Source: CALCTE01 sp045627885 | GTDB lineage: Bacteria; Bacillota; Clostridia; Oscillospirales; CAG-272 | Assembly (NCBI GenBank): GCA_045627885.1 | Contig: JAZQOM010000072.1 | Coordinates: 1 to 23,875, forward strand | Reading direction: 5' to 3' | DNA length: 23,875 nt | Part shown: one piece after another, positions 5,593-13,879 of the stretch | Numbering within the stretch: position 1 is the first letter of the stretch | Layout: every line of letters starts with the position of its first letter | The notes under the pieces: generated by a model | The model's database searches: none | Told to the model about the DNA's origin: nothing | The model's input: only the letters and a program-made list of their open reading frames with translations | Made by a program: the position numbers and the translations under genes

Positions 5593-5889
5593 ATGTCCGA
5601 TTTTCATAACGAATCCACCGACAGACTTTTCAAAGTGATATCCGAGATTGACAATCCCGAAGAATGCAGAGCTTTTTTTGAAGACCTTTGCACAATAAAA
5701 GAAATAATCGATATGTCGCAAAGGCTTGATACGGCGATGCTGCTCGACGAGGGAATGAGCTATCAGAAAATAGCTGATAAGGTCGGCATAAGCACGGCTA
5801 CGATAAGCAGAGTAAGCCGTGCGCTCAATTACGGCTCCGACGGATACAGAGCCGCTATAAAAAGAATCAAACGGGGAGAAGCAAAATGA
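5593..5889 (+). CDS. yerC: YerC/YecD-type TrpR-like regulator of histidine biosynthesis
   Basis: This 98-residue protein belongs to the TrpR superfamily group called YerC/YecD. It is all-helical, with a helix-turn-helix at about residues 55-78 (GMSYQKIADKVGISTATISR) followed by a basic tail. The N-terminal half (FFEDLCTIKEI) carries the family's characteristic dimerisation helices, and the length matches the family. Known: TrpR relatives of this group have been proposed as histidine-responsive repressors (HisR) in Clostridia. Here the gene is the first in the his operon and overlaps the next gene by 4 nt. A candidate operator lies inside its own promoter, which supports that role. The start is set by GGAGG 7 nt upstream. 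Confidence 0.88.
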   Translation: MSDFHNESTDRLFKVISEIDNPEECRAFFEDLCTIKEIIDMSQRLDTAMLLDEGMSYQKIADKVGISTATISRVSRALNYGSDGYRAAIKRIKRGEAK

Positions 5890-7442
5890 ACATAAGCGAC
5901 TGCGTACTGCAAAGCGGCGAAAAGATAATATTCGCACTGCGAAATCTTTACTCATCCTACGGATACAAACCGTACAGAATGAGCAAATTCGAGGAATACG
6001 ACCTCTACGCGAAGAACAAGGACTTTCTTGTTTCCGACAATGTTATAACATTCACGGATACCGACGGCAAGCTGATGGCGTTAAAGCCCGATGTCACGCT
6101 TTCGATAATAAAAAACAGCGCCGACGAGCAGGGCACGACGCGCAGGGTGTATTACAACGAGAATGTTTACCGCGTGTCAAAGGGCACTGGCTCATACAAA
6201 GAGATGATGCAGTCCGGCGTCGAATGCTTCGGCAAGGTCGGCGCGGTCGAGATAAGCGAGATGCTGTCACTTGCGGCAAAGAGCCTGCTTTTGTTTTCGG
6301 ATGACGCGGTGATAAGCGTTTCCGACCTCGGCATAGTGTCGGGAATAGTCGAAGATATGAAGCTTTCCGCGCAAAAGAAAGCGGAGCTTTATAAAGCAAT
6401 AGGCGAGAAGAATCTGCACGAAATAAACGAGCTGTGCGGAGATACGGAGCAGACTAAACTGCTCTGCGCTCTTATTTCCACGCACGGCACAGTGCAAAGC
6501 GCAATCGGAACGCTCGACGGAATACTCAACGAAAACAGCTCCTACGCGCAGTTCAAGCAAGTCCTTGCGGGAATAAGCGAGAGCGAGGTCAAAGAGGCAA
6601 TTCGCATAGATTTTTCCGCCACCTGCGATTTCAACTACTATAACGGAATCGTGTTCAAGGGCTTTATAAAGGGAATTCCCGACGCGGTGCTTTCCGGTGG
6701 TCAGTACGATATACTGATGCGCAAGATGGGCAGAAAATCGAGCGCGATAGGCTTTGCCGTGTTTACGGATTTGCTCGACAGACTTGACGGCGAAGAGAAG
6801 GACGATGACGGCTATATCAATGTTGCGCTCCCGAAGGGCAGACTCGGCGAAAAGATATACGGACTTTTTGCCGAAGCGGGCTATGAATGCCCGTCGATTC
6901 TCGAGCAAAACCGCAAGCTTATTTTTGAGAATAAGGAAAAGCGAATACGGTATTTCTGGGTAAAGCCCTCGGATGTTGCGATATATGTAGAACGCGGCGC
7001 GGCTGATATCGGCGTTGCTGGCAAGGATATCCTTCTCGAATACTCTCCCGATGTGTATGAGCTCTGCGACCTCAAAAAAGGCAAATGCCGCATGGCGGTT
7101 GCCGCGCCGAAGAGCTTTTGCGACGACGGCACGCGAACCTTGAGAGTCGCCACGAAATTTGCGGAGATTGCAAAGGCTCATTACCGCAAAAAGGGCAGAG
7201 ACATAGATATAATTCACTTAAACGGTTCCATTGAGATAGCCCCGATTTTAGGACTTTCCGATGTAATAGTCGATATAGTGGAAACCGGAGCTACCTTGCG
7301 TGAAAACGACCTTGAGGTCGTCGAAACGATAGTCCCGATAAGCGCAAGACTGATAGCAAACAAGACCTCGTATAAGTTCAAGCAGGAAAAAATACAGAAT
7401 ATATCAAACGCTCTCGGCGAGATTACGGAGGAAAACAAATGA
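5886..7442 (+). CDS. hisZG: HisZ-HisG fusion: ATP phosphoribosyltransferase, regulatory plus catalytic
   Basis: This single 518-residue chain joins two proteins that are normally separate. Residues 1-300 are HisZ, a catalytically inactive histidyl-tRNA-synthetase paralogue; visible landmarks are ALKPDVT (about 65-71), YYNGIVFKG (251-259) and SGGQYD (270-275). A short acidic linker (DGEEKDDDG, 301-309) leads to short-form HisG (310-518), with its opening VALPKGRLG (about 313-321) and PRPP-binding segment DIIHLNGSIEIAPILGLSD (441-459) followed by DIVETGATLREN (463-474). HisG catalyses the first committed step, PRPP + ATP to phosphoribosyl-ATP. Short HisG lacks its own regulatory domain and needs HisZ for activity and histidine feedback, so fusion fixes the 1:1 ratio. 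No stop codon or frameshift interrupts the junction. It overlaps yerC and hisD by 4 nt each. Confidence 0.93.
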   Translation: MNISDCVLQSGEKIIFALRNLYSSYGYKPYRMSKFEEYDLYAKNKDFLVSDNVITFTDTDGKLMALKPDVTLSIIKNSADEQGTTRRVYYNENVYRVSKGTGSYKEMMQSGVECFGKVGAVEISEMLSLAAKSLLLFSDDAVISVSDLGIVSGIVEDMKLSAQKKAELYKAIGEKNLHEINELCGDTEQTKLLCALISTHGTVQSAIGTLDGILNENSSYAQFKQVLAGISESEVKEAIRIDFSATCDFNYYNGIVFKGFIKGIPDAVLSGGQYDILMRKMGRKSSAIGFAVFTDLLDRLDGEEKDDDGYINVALPKGRLGEKIYGLFAEAGYECPSILEQNRKLIFENKEKRIRYFWVKPSDVAIYVERGAADIGVAGKDILLEYSPDVYELCDLKKGKCRMAVAAPKSFCDDGTRTLRVATKFAEIAKAHYRKKGRDIDIIHLNGSIEIAPILGLSDVIVDIVETGATLRENDLEVVETIVPISARLIANKTSYKFKQEKIQNISNALGEITEENK

Positions 7443-8719
7443 TAAGAATAATGAATTTTTCGGAGCTTTCTCCGGATGAGATTTTTGCAAGAACAGAGCC
7501 GTCTTTTGATGTTGAGGATGTCGTCGCGCAGATTATTGCCGATGTCAGAGAAAACGGAGACGCCGCACTTTACAAATATTGCGAAAAATTCGATAAAGCG
7601 AAGCTTTCGACACTTGCGGTAAGCGAAGCGGAGATAGAAGAAGCCGTCGCGTCCGTCGAGCCGGAATTTCTCGAAATTCTAAAAAAAGCGGCGGCAAATA
7701 TAAGAAAATTCCACGAAAAGCAGAAAAGAAACAGCTTCATCATAAATGACGAAGACGGTATAGTTATGGGGCAGAAGATAATCCCCGTGGACAGAGCAGG
7801 ACTCTATGTTCCCGGCGGCACTGCGGCGTATCCGTCAACCGTTCTTATGGACTCCATTCCCGCAAAGATAGCGGGAGTAAAGGAGGTCGTTATGGTAACG
7901 CCTCCGAATAAGGAGGGAAAGGTCGCGCCCGTCATTCTTGCGGCGGCTTATGTTGCCGGCGTCGATAAGATATTCAAGGTAGGCGGCGCGCAGGCGATAG
8001 CCGCACTCGCATACGGAACGGAAAGCGTGCCGAAGGTCGATAAGATAGTCGGCCCCGGCAACGCATTCGTCGCGGAAGCAAAAAAGCAGGTGTTCGGCAA
8101 GGTTTCGATAGATATGATAGCCGGCCCGTCGGAAATACTCATAGTCGCCGACGGAAAGACAAACCCGAAATATGCCGCCGCGGATATGCTTTCGCAGGCG
8201 GAGCACGATAAGCTCGCGTCCGCGGTGCTCGTCACCGACAGCGCGGAGCTTGCAAAGGCGGTAAGCGAACAGCTCGAAGTGCAGATACCCATGCTCGAGC
8301 GCTCGGAGATAGCCCGCGCCTCGATAGACAACTGCGGCAAGATTATAGTCACCGACGACTTGAAAAAAGCCATAGATGTCGCAAATGAAATCGCGCCGGA
8401 GCATCTCGAGCTCTGCGTGGACTGCCCGTTTGACTACCTCGACGCAATAAGACACGCCGGCTCGGTATTTATGGGCAGAAATTGCCCCGAAGCGCTCGGC
8501 GACTACTTCGCAGGCCCTAATCACACACTTCCCACAAGCGGAACGGCGAAGTTCTCAAGCCCGCTTTCGGTTGACGATTTTGTAAAAAAGACACAGTACA
8601 CATATTTCACGGAAAACGCTCTTGCAAGAATCGCGGACGATGTAGCATACTTTGCTGAAAAAGAGGGACTCACCGCTCACGCAAAGAGCGCGGTCATTCG
8701 CACGGAGGACAGAAAATGA
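7439..8719 (+). CDS. hisD: Histidinol dehydrogenase
   Basis: HisD carries out the last two steps, oxidising L-histidinol to histidine with two NAD+. The 426 residues match the usual length. The zinc ligands known from the E. coli enzyme are present: Gln253 and His256 (SQAEHD), Asp355 (ALGDYFAGPNH) and His414 (LTAHAKS). The catalytic Glu321-His322 pair sits in EIAPEHLEL. The glycine-rich segment PGGTAAYPSTVLM (125-137) and VGPGNAFVAEAKK (204-216) are also typical. The ATG overlaps the hisZG stop (ATGA), with GGAGG just upstream; an ATG four codons further in is an alternative start. Confidence 0.97.
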   Translation: MIRIMNFSELSPDEIFARTEPSFDVEDVVAQIIADVRENGDAALYKYCEKFDKAKLSTLAVSEAEIEEAVASVEPEFLEILKKAAANIRKFHEKQKRNSFIINDEDGIVMGQKIIPVDRAGLYVPGGTAAYPSTVLMDSIPAKIAGVKEVVMVTPPNKEGKVAPVILAAAYVAGVDKIFKVGGAQAIAALAYGTESVPKVDKIVGPGNAFVAEAKKQVFGKVSIDMIAGPSEILIVADGKTNPKYAAADMLSQAEHDKLASAVLVTDSAELAKAVSEQLEVQIPMLERSEIARASIDNCGKIIVTDDLKKAIDVANEIAPEHLELCVDCPFDYLDAIRHAGSVFMGRNCPEALGDYFAGPNHTLPTSGTAKFSSPLSVDDFVKKTQYTYFTENALARIADDVAYFAEKEGLTAHAKSAVIRTEDRK

Positions 8720-9780
8720 GCAGATTTTTCAGCGAAAAATACGCTTTGCTTGCACCGTATACACCCGGGGAACAGCCGAAGGACAGAAAATTCATAAAGC
8801 TCAATACCAACGAATCGCCTTTTCCGCCGACTCCTCTTGCACAGCGGCTTGCAAGGCAGGCCGCGGGGGATTTACAGCTATACTCCGACCCGGAATGCCG
8901 CGACCTTGTAAATATCGCCTGCGAAACGCTCGGCGTGCAAAAAGACGAGATACTGTTCACAAACGGCTCGGATGAGATTCTCAACTTTGCTTTTGCCGCG
9001 TTTTGCGACAAAAATCATCCTGCGGCATTTGCCGATATAACCTACGGCTTTTATCCCGTGTTCGCAAACCTAAACGGAGTTCCGTACACCGAAATCCCGC
9101 TTTGCGACGACTTTTCCGTAAATGTAAACGACTATATCGGAATAAACAAAACCGTTTTTATCGCAAATCCGAATGCCCCGACGGGTATTGCGCTGCCGCT
9201 TTCGGATATCGAAAAGATTGTCGCGTCGAATAAGGACAGCGTTGTAGTTATAGACGAAGCATATATCGACTTCGGCGGCGAGAGCGCGATAGGGCTTATC
9301 AATAAATACAAAAACCTGCTTGTATGCAGAACATTTTCAAAATCGCGCAGTCTTGCCGGAGGCAGACTCGGCTTCGGCGTTGCCTGCAGTGAGCTTATCG
9401 CTGATTTGAATACGATAAAGTATTCCACAAATCCCTACAATGTCAACAGAATGACTGCGGCGGCGGGCATAGGCGCTCTTGCGGATACCGCGTATTTTGA
9501 GAAAAACCGCAACGCAATAATCGCAACAAGAGACAAAACGGCGGCAAAGCTCAAAGTTCTCGGCTTCGAGCTCTGCGACTCAAAGACGAACTTCCTTTTC
9601 GCAAGACATCCAAAGATAGGCGGCGCGAAGCTCTATGCCGCTCTGCGCGAAGCGGGAATACTCGTAAGATATTTCGCTAAGCCGAGAATAGACGACTATG
9701 TCAGAATAACCGTCGGAAGTGACTTCGAAATGGACGCGCTTGTCGACGCGCTTAAAACAATAACGGAGGCGGCAGAATGA
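8716..9780 (+). CDS. hisC: Histidinol-phosphate aminotransferase
   Basis: HisC is a PLP-dependent fold-type I aminotransferase that converts imidazole acetol phosphate plus glutamate to histidinol phosphate. The 354 residues are full length. LNTNESPFPP (29-38) is the substrate-arm motif, NPNAPTG (151-157) and DEAYIDF (180-186) contact the cofactor, Lys209 in TFSKS is the Schiff-base lysine, and an Arg in VRITVGS near the C terminus should bind the substrate. The start codon overlaps the hisD stop as ATGA, and the hisB start overlaps its own stop the same way. Confidence 0.97.
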   Translation: MSRFFSEKYALLAPYTPGEQPKDRKFIKLNTNESPFPPTPLAQRLARQAAGDLQLYSDPECRDLVNIACETLGVQKDEILFTNGSDEILNFAFAAFCDKNHPAAFADITYGFYPVFANLNGVPYTEIPLCDDFSVNVNDYIGINKTVFIANPNAPTGIALPLSDIEKIVASNKDSVVVIDEAYIDFGGESAIGLINKYKNLLVCRTFSKSRSLAGGRLGFGVACSELIADLNTIKYSTNPYNVNRMTAAAGIGALADTAYFEKNRNAIIATRDKTAAKLKVLGFELCDSKTNFLFARHPKIGGAKLYAALREAGILVRYFAKPRIDDYVRITVGSDFEMDALVDALKTITEAAE

Positions 9781-10364
9781 GAACATCGGAGATAATCCGC
9801 AAAACAGCCGAGACGGATATAAAGCTCAAGCTTGAGCTTGACGGAAGCGGCAAAAGCAAAATAGATACCGGCGTGGGATTTCTCGACCACATGATGACGC
9901 TGTTCGCCTCTCACGGCAGATTCGATATAGAGCTTTCCTGCAAGGGAGATACCGAAGTCGATTTCCACCACACGACCGAGGATATCGGCATAGCGCTCGG
10001 AGCGGCGTTTGCGGAAGCGCTCGGCGACAAGCGCGGAATCCATCGCTACGGTGACACCGTATTGCCGATGGACGAAAGCCTGATACTCACCGCCGTCGAT
10101 TTTTCGGGCAGGGACTTTCTCGGCTACGAGCTTGATATTCCCACACAAAAGGTCGGCGATTTCGACACGGAGCTTGTCGAGGAGTTTTTTGCGGGCTTTG
10201 TCCGCAAGGCGCAGTGCGCCCTGCACATAAGAAAGCTTGCGGGCAGGAATTCGCATCATATAATCGAAGGCGCATTCAAGTCCGCGGCACGCAGTCTGCG
10301 TCAGGCAGTTGCCGTTGACGGAAGATTTGCCGATGAGATTCCTTCCACTAAAGGAGTACTGTGA
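9777..10364 (+). CDS. hisB: Imidazoleglycerol-phosphate dehydratase
   Basis: This is the monofunctional, manganese-dependent dehydratase of step 6 (IGP to imidazole acetol phosphate), 195 residues. It is not the E. coli type fused to a phosphatase; the phosphatase here is the separate PHP protein at the operon's end. Diagnostic motifs are GFLDHMM (34-40), DFHHTTEDIG (62-71), GRNSHHIIEG (156-165) and the terminal STKGVL (190-195). The two His-rich motifs provide the metal ligands. A GGAGG site lies inside the end of hisC. Confidence 0.97.
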   Translation: MRTSEIIRKTAETDIKLKLELDGSGKSKIDTGVGFLDHMMTLFASHGRFDIELSCKGDTEVDFHHTTEDIGIALGAAFAEALGDKRGIHRYGDTVLPMDESLILTAVDFSGRDFLGYELDIPTQKVGDFDTELVEEFFAGFVRKAQCALHIRKLAGRNSHHIIEGAFKSAARSLRQAVAVDGRFADEIPSTKGVL

Positions 10365-10990
10365 TGACCGCGATAATAGACTACGGTGTCGGCAACCTGT
10401 TTTCTCTCGTATCGTCACTTGAAAAGATTGGCGAGAGGGCGGAGGTGACATCCTCCGCCGAAGCGCTTGAGAAAGCCGACAGAATAATTTTGCCCGGCGT
10501 CGGCGCATTCAAGGACGCGGCGGAAAAGATTTTTGCATCGGGACTTGTCCCCGTTCTTGAGGAGCAGATAAAAAAAGGCAAGCCGATAATGGGAATATGC
10601 CTCGGAATGCAACTTTTGTTTGAAAAGAGCTTCGAGTACGGCGAATATGACGGACTCTGCCTGTTAAAAGGGAGCATAGTGCCGATAAAAGACCGTACCA
10701 AAGGACTTAAAATTCCGCACATGGGCTGGAATTCGCTGTGCTTTAACGGAGAAAAGCATCCGCTTTTCAAATATATAAAAGAGGGCGACTTCGTGTATTT
10801 CGTTCATTCGTTTTTTGCAAGCGAATGCGACGATTCCGTAATAGCCACTGCGGAATACGGAATACCGCTCACCGCGTCGGTTGCAAAGGGTAATATTATG
10901 GGATGTCAGTTCCACCCCGAAAAGAGCGGCGATGTCGGACTTGCAATATTAAAGGCTTTCTGCGAGATGAAAGAAGGTGCGATATGCTGA
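10364..10990 (+). CDS. hisH: Imidazole glycerol phosphate synthase, glutaminase subunit
   Basis: HisH hydrolyses glutamine and channels ammonia to HisF. The ATG at 10364 is preferred over the GTG one codon earlier because AAGGAG is well spaced from it; this gives a 1-nt TGATG overlap with hisB and 208 residues. The class I amidotransferase triad is intact: Cys79 in GICLGMQLL, His184 and Glu186 in QFHPEKSG. The opening TAIIDYGVGNLFS and LPGVGAF are typical HisH motifs. It is separated from its partner hisF only by hisA. Confidence 0.97.
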   Translation: MTAIIDYGVGNLFSLVSSLEKIGERAEVTSSAEALEKADRIILPGVGAFKDAAEKIFASGLVPVLEEQIKKGKPIMGICLGMQLLFEKSFEYGEYDGLCLLKGSIVPIKDRTKGLKIPHMGWNSLCFNGEKHPLFKYIKEGDFVYFVHSFFASECDDSVIATAEYGIPLTASVAKGNIMGCQFHPEKSGDVGLAILKAFCEMKEGAIC

Positions 10991-11697
10991 TATTTCCCGC
11001 GATAGATTTGTACGGCGGCGAAGCGGTAAGACTGTATAAAGGTGATTACGCACAAAAAACGGTGTACTCAACGCATCCCGAGGATGTTGCGCTCGACTTT
11101 GCAAAAAGCGGAGCAACACATATTCACCTTGTTGACTTAGAGGGCGCGAAGGACGGCACAACTCCGAATTTCGACACCGTGCTCAGAATAAAGAATACAT
11201 CGGGACTGTTCTGCGAGATAGGCGGCGGCATTCGCGATATGCAGACGGTCGAAAAATACTTGAATTCGGGACTTGACCGTGTTATACTCGGTACGGCGGC
11301 GGTCACCGACGAGAGCTTTCTCATAAACGCCGTCGCAAAGTACGGCGAAAAAATAGCCGTCGGAATTGATATAAAGGACGGCTTTGTCGCGATAAAAGGC
11401 TGGACGGAAAGCTCCGGTATTGACGCATACGGCTTCTGCAAAAAAATGACGGATATCGGTGTTCGCACGGTAATATGCACGGATATATCAAAGGACGGCG
11501 CGATGACAGGCACAAACAGAGAGCTTTACAGAGAGCTTTCAAAGCGCTTTGATATAAATATCACCGCATCGGGCGGCGTCAGCACACTTGACGATGTAAA
11601 GGCTTTGCGTATAATGGAGCTGTACGGTGCAATAATCGGCAAGGCGTATTACACCGGTGCCATATCGCTTCGCGATGCGATAGAGGTGGGCAAATGA
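10984..11697 (+). CDS. hisA: ProFAR isomerase
   Basis: HisA is a TIM barrel that performs the Amadori rearrangement of ProFAR to PRFAR (step 4). The start is placed at 10984 (MLIFPAIDLYGG) because a longer frame would add 27 residues that read only hisH out of frame, and AAGGTG lies 6 nt upstream. The resulting 237 residues match the family. The acid/base aspartates are Asp8 (PAIDLYGG) and Asp129 (VGIDIKDG), and phosphate-binding loops are seen at EIGGGIRD and ASGGVST. It overlaps hisH by 7 nt and hisF by 4 nt. Confidence 0.96.
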   Translation: MLIFPAIDLYGGEAVRLYKGDYAQKTVYSTHPEDVALDFAKSGATHIHLVDLEGAKDGTTPNFDTVLRIKNTSGLFCEIGGGIRDMQTVEKYLNSGLDRVILGTAAVTDESFLINAVAKYGEKIAVGIDIKDGFVAIKGWTESSGIDAYGFCKKMTDIGVRTVICTDISKDGAMTGTNRELYRELSKRFDINITASGGVSTLDDVKALRIMELYGAIIGKAYYTGAISLRDAIEVGK

Positions 11698-12452
11698 TTA
11701 CAAAAAGAATAATTCCCTGCCTTGATGTACGCGACGGAAGGGTGGTAAAGGGAGTCAACTTCGAGGGCTTGAAAGAGGTGGATTCTCCCGTTGAGCTTGC
11801 AAAGTATTACAGCAGTTGCGGCGCCGACGAGCTTGTGTTTTACGATATTACCGCATCGAGCGACGGCAGAAAGCTGTTTACGGATATACTCAAAAAAACC
11901 GCGGAAAATGTATTTATCCCTCTCACCGTCGGCGGCGGAATCAACACCGTTGAAGACTTTGACAGAGTGCTCAAATGCGGTGCAGACAAGGTGAGCGTCA
12001 ATTCGGGAGCAATCCGCGACCCGTCACTTATCGGCAAAGCCGCAAAGCTTTATGGCGACCAATGCGTCGTTTTGTCCGTTGACGCAAAGCGCGTAAGCGG
12101 CACATTCCGCGTATTTGCAAAGGGCGGCAGAGAGGACACGGGACTTGACGCGATAGAATGGATAAAGCGCGGCGTATCGGACGGCGCGGGCGAAATAGTG
12201 CTCAATTCGATAGACACCGACGGCGTAAAAAAGGGCTTTGACCTTGAAATGCTCAAAGCCGTTACGGAGGCGGTCGATGTTCCCGTCATCGCTTCCGGCG
12301 GCGCGGGTTGTATCGAGGATTTTATTACGCTGTTCAAAACTCTGCCGAAGGTCGATGCCGGACTTGCCGCTTCGATATTCCACTTCGGAGAGGTAAAAAT
12401 TTCCGACTTAAAGGCGGAAATGAACAAAAACGGAATTTTTGCAAGAATATAA
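11694..12452 (+). CDS. hisF: Imidazole glycerol phosphate synthase, cyclase subunit
   Basis: HisF is the TIM-barrel partner of HisH. It uses ammonia to convert PRFAR to IGP plus AICAR (step 5). At 252 residues it is full length. Catalytic Asp11 lies in IIPCLDVRDG and Asp130 in VLSVDAKR, matching the numbering of characterised HisF. Phosphate loops TVGGGIN and IASGGAG are present. It is homologous to the adjacent hisA, as expected from their ancient duplication. Its start overlaps the hisA stop as ATGA, and the next gene begins 10 nt after its stop. Confidence 0.97.
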   Translation: MITKRIIPCLDVRDGRVVKGVNFEGLKEVDSPVELAKYYSSCGADELVFYDITASSDGRKLFTDILKKTAENVFIPLTVGGGINTVEDFDRVLKCGADKVSVNSGAIRDPSLIGKAAKLYGDQCVVLSVDAKRVSGTFRVFAKGGREDTGLDAIEWIKRGVSDGAGEIVLNSIDTDGVKKGFDLEMLKAVTEAVDVPVIASGGAGCIEDFITLFKTLPKVDAGLAASIFHFGEVKISDLKAEMNKNGIFARI

Positions 12453-12462
12453 AGGAGATACC

Positions 12463-13113
12463 ATGATAAACATTGACGAACTCAAATTTGACAGACACGG
12501 ACTTATTCCCGCAATAGTTGTGGACTACGCTACAAAGCGCGTTTTAACACTTGCGTATATGAACAGGGAAAGTCTTACAATATCGCTCGAAAAGGAGCTT
12601 TGCTGCTTCTGGAGCCGCTCAAGAAACAAGCTCTGGCTCAAGGGCGAAACGAGCGGACACTATCAGCATATAGTATCCATAACCGCCGACTGCGACAAGG
12701 ACGCGCTTGTCGTTTCCGTAAAGCCGGACGGCCCCGCCTGCCACCTCGGAACGACATCGTGCTTTACAAATCCCGTATTCCAGAGCGATAAAAAAGCCGA
12801 TTTCTCATACGATGAGCTTTTTGAGCTTATCCGCGGCAGAAAGTCGGAGAAAAAAGAGGGCTCGTACACATCGTATCTTTTTGAAAAAGGACTCGACAAA
12901 ATTCTCAAAAAGGTCGGAGAGGAGAGCACGGAGGTAATAATCGCGGCAAAGGCGGAGGACAAGAAAGAAACCATATACGAGATAGCTGACCTCACATATC
13001 ATGTTATGGTGCTCATGATAGAAGCCGGCATAAGCATCGACGATATAAGCCGCGAGCTTGCGTCGAGGCATATAATCGACAAAAAGGTAAAACAGGAGAA
13101 AATGACATCATGA
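12463..13113 (+). CDS. hisIE: Bifunctional phosphoribosyl-AMP cyclohydrolase / phosphoribosyl-ATP pyrophosphatase
   Basis: This 216-residue fusion covers steps 2 and 3. HisI occupies about 1-105, with SRSRNKLWLKGETSGHYQ (51-68), DCDKDAL (76-82, aspartates for magnesium) and cysteines 77, 93 and 100 for zinc. HisE occupies about 115-205, with KKVGEESTEVIIAAK (149-163), the MazG-like acidic helix, and EIADLTYHVMVLM (173-185). The start at 12463 is fixed by AAAGGAG 7 nt upstream; an earlier in-frame ATG lies inside hisF. This is the only his junction with a real gap (10 nt) and its own strong ribosome site. Confidence 0.96.
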   Translation: MINIDELKFDRHGLIPAIVVDYATKRVLTLAYMNRESLTISLEKELCCFWSRSRNKLWLKGETSGHYQHIVSITADCDKDALVVSVKPDGPACHLGTTSCFTNPVFQSDKKADFSYDELFELIRGRKSEKKEGSYTSYLFEKGLDKILKKVGEESTEVIIAAKAEDKKETIYEIADLTYHVMVLMIEAGISIDDISRELASRHIIDKKVKQEKMTS

Positions 13114-13838
13114 CGCAGGATTTCGACCTGCATATACACACGGTATTCAGCGACGGAAATGACACGCCGGAGCAGAATGTTCTTTCCGCTGTCAAAAAGG
13201 GACTTGCAAGGATAGGCTTTTCCGACCATTCTTACACATCGTTCGACACAAGGTATTGCCTTTCGAAGGAGAAAATCACAGTCTATAAGGAAGAGATTCT
13301 GCGGCTCAAAGAAAAGTACCGCGACACAATCGAAATTCTCTGCGGCATAGAGCAGGATTATTATTCGGACATTCCCGCCGAAGGCTACGATTATGTCATC
13401 GGCTCCGTTCATTATGTCAAAAAAGACGGTGAATTTTTACCGATAGACGACGATGCCGAAACGCTCCGCGGCATAGCAAAAGAACACTTCGGCGGCGACG
13501 CATACGCCCTTGCGGAAGAATATTTCAATACCGTCGCGGATGTTGTAAAAAAAACAAACTGCGATATCATAGGGCATTTTGACCTTATCTCCAAATTTAT
13601 CGAAATGGACACGCTTTTCGATACGGAAAATCCGAGGTACAGAGCGGCATGGCAAAACGCCGTCGAAAAGCTAATCCCGTACGGAAAACCGTTTGAGATA
13701 AATACCGGCGCGATTTTGAGAGGATACCGCACATCGCCGTATCCGTCCGCCGAAATATGCGAATATATAAAAGCACGCGGAGGAAGCCTTGTATATTCGA
13801 GCGACAGCCACAGTGCGGGAAATATCGGCTCATTTTGA
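13110..13838 (+). CDS. hisK: PHP-family histidinol-phosphatase, shortened C terminus
   Basis: This polymerase-and-histidinol-phosphatase (PHP) domain protein removes phosphate from histidinol phosphate (step 8), completing the pathway in one operon. In 242 residues all likely metal ligands are present: His8 and His10 (DLHIHT), His40 (FSDHS), Glu81 (CGIEQD), His101 (GSVHY), His156 (IIGHFD), and Asp232 and His234 (SSDSHS). The chain stops only eight residues after His234. Family members usually continue about 25 residues further with a helix after the DSH motif. The end coincides with three tandem TTGAACACAC units, so the 3' end appears lost or rearranged. It may still be active because the metal site is complete. 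It overlaps hisIE by 4 nt. Confidence 0.88.
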   Translation: MTQDFDLHIHTVFSDGNDTPEQNVLSAVKKGLARIGFSDHSYTSFDTRYCLSKEKITVYKEEILRLKEKYRDTIEILCGIEQDYYSDIPAEGYDYVIGSVHYVKKDGEFLPIDDDAETLRGIAKEHFGGDAYALAEEYFNTVADVVKKTNCDIIGHFDLISKFIEMDTLFDTENPRYRAAWQNAVEKLIPYGKPFEINTGAILRGYRTSPYPSAEICEYIKARGGSLVYSSDSHSAGNIGSF

Positions 13839-13864
13839 ACACACTTGAACACACTTGAACACAC
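13835..13864 (+). repeat. Three tandem 10-bp repeats at the hisK stop
   Basis: TTGAACACAC is repeated exactly three times in a row (13835-13844, 13845-13854, 13855-13864). The hisK stop codon is in the first unit, and the last unit runs into the terminator stem. Slippage here could vary the distance between the gene and its terminator. Confidence 0.9.
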
Positions 13865-13879
13865 GCATTATTTGCGTGT
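13861..13879 (+). repeat. Left 19-bp direct duplication (terminator hairpin without T-tract)
   Basis: ACACGCATTATTTGCGTGT, a perfect 7-bp-stem hairpin, is found unchanged at 14143-14161. Here it is followed directly by the inserted element instead of a T-run. Confidence 0.9.

Noticed and set aside
6267..7217. Minus-strand 316-codon open frame inside hisZG
   Set aside because: It lies fully within a gene with clear HisZ and HisG motifs, has no ribosome site, and reflects codon bias of the sense strand.
13835..13864. Possible CRISPR-like array
   Set aside because: The three 10-bp units are contiguous with no spacers and are far too short.
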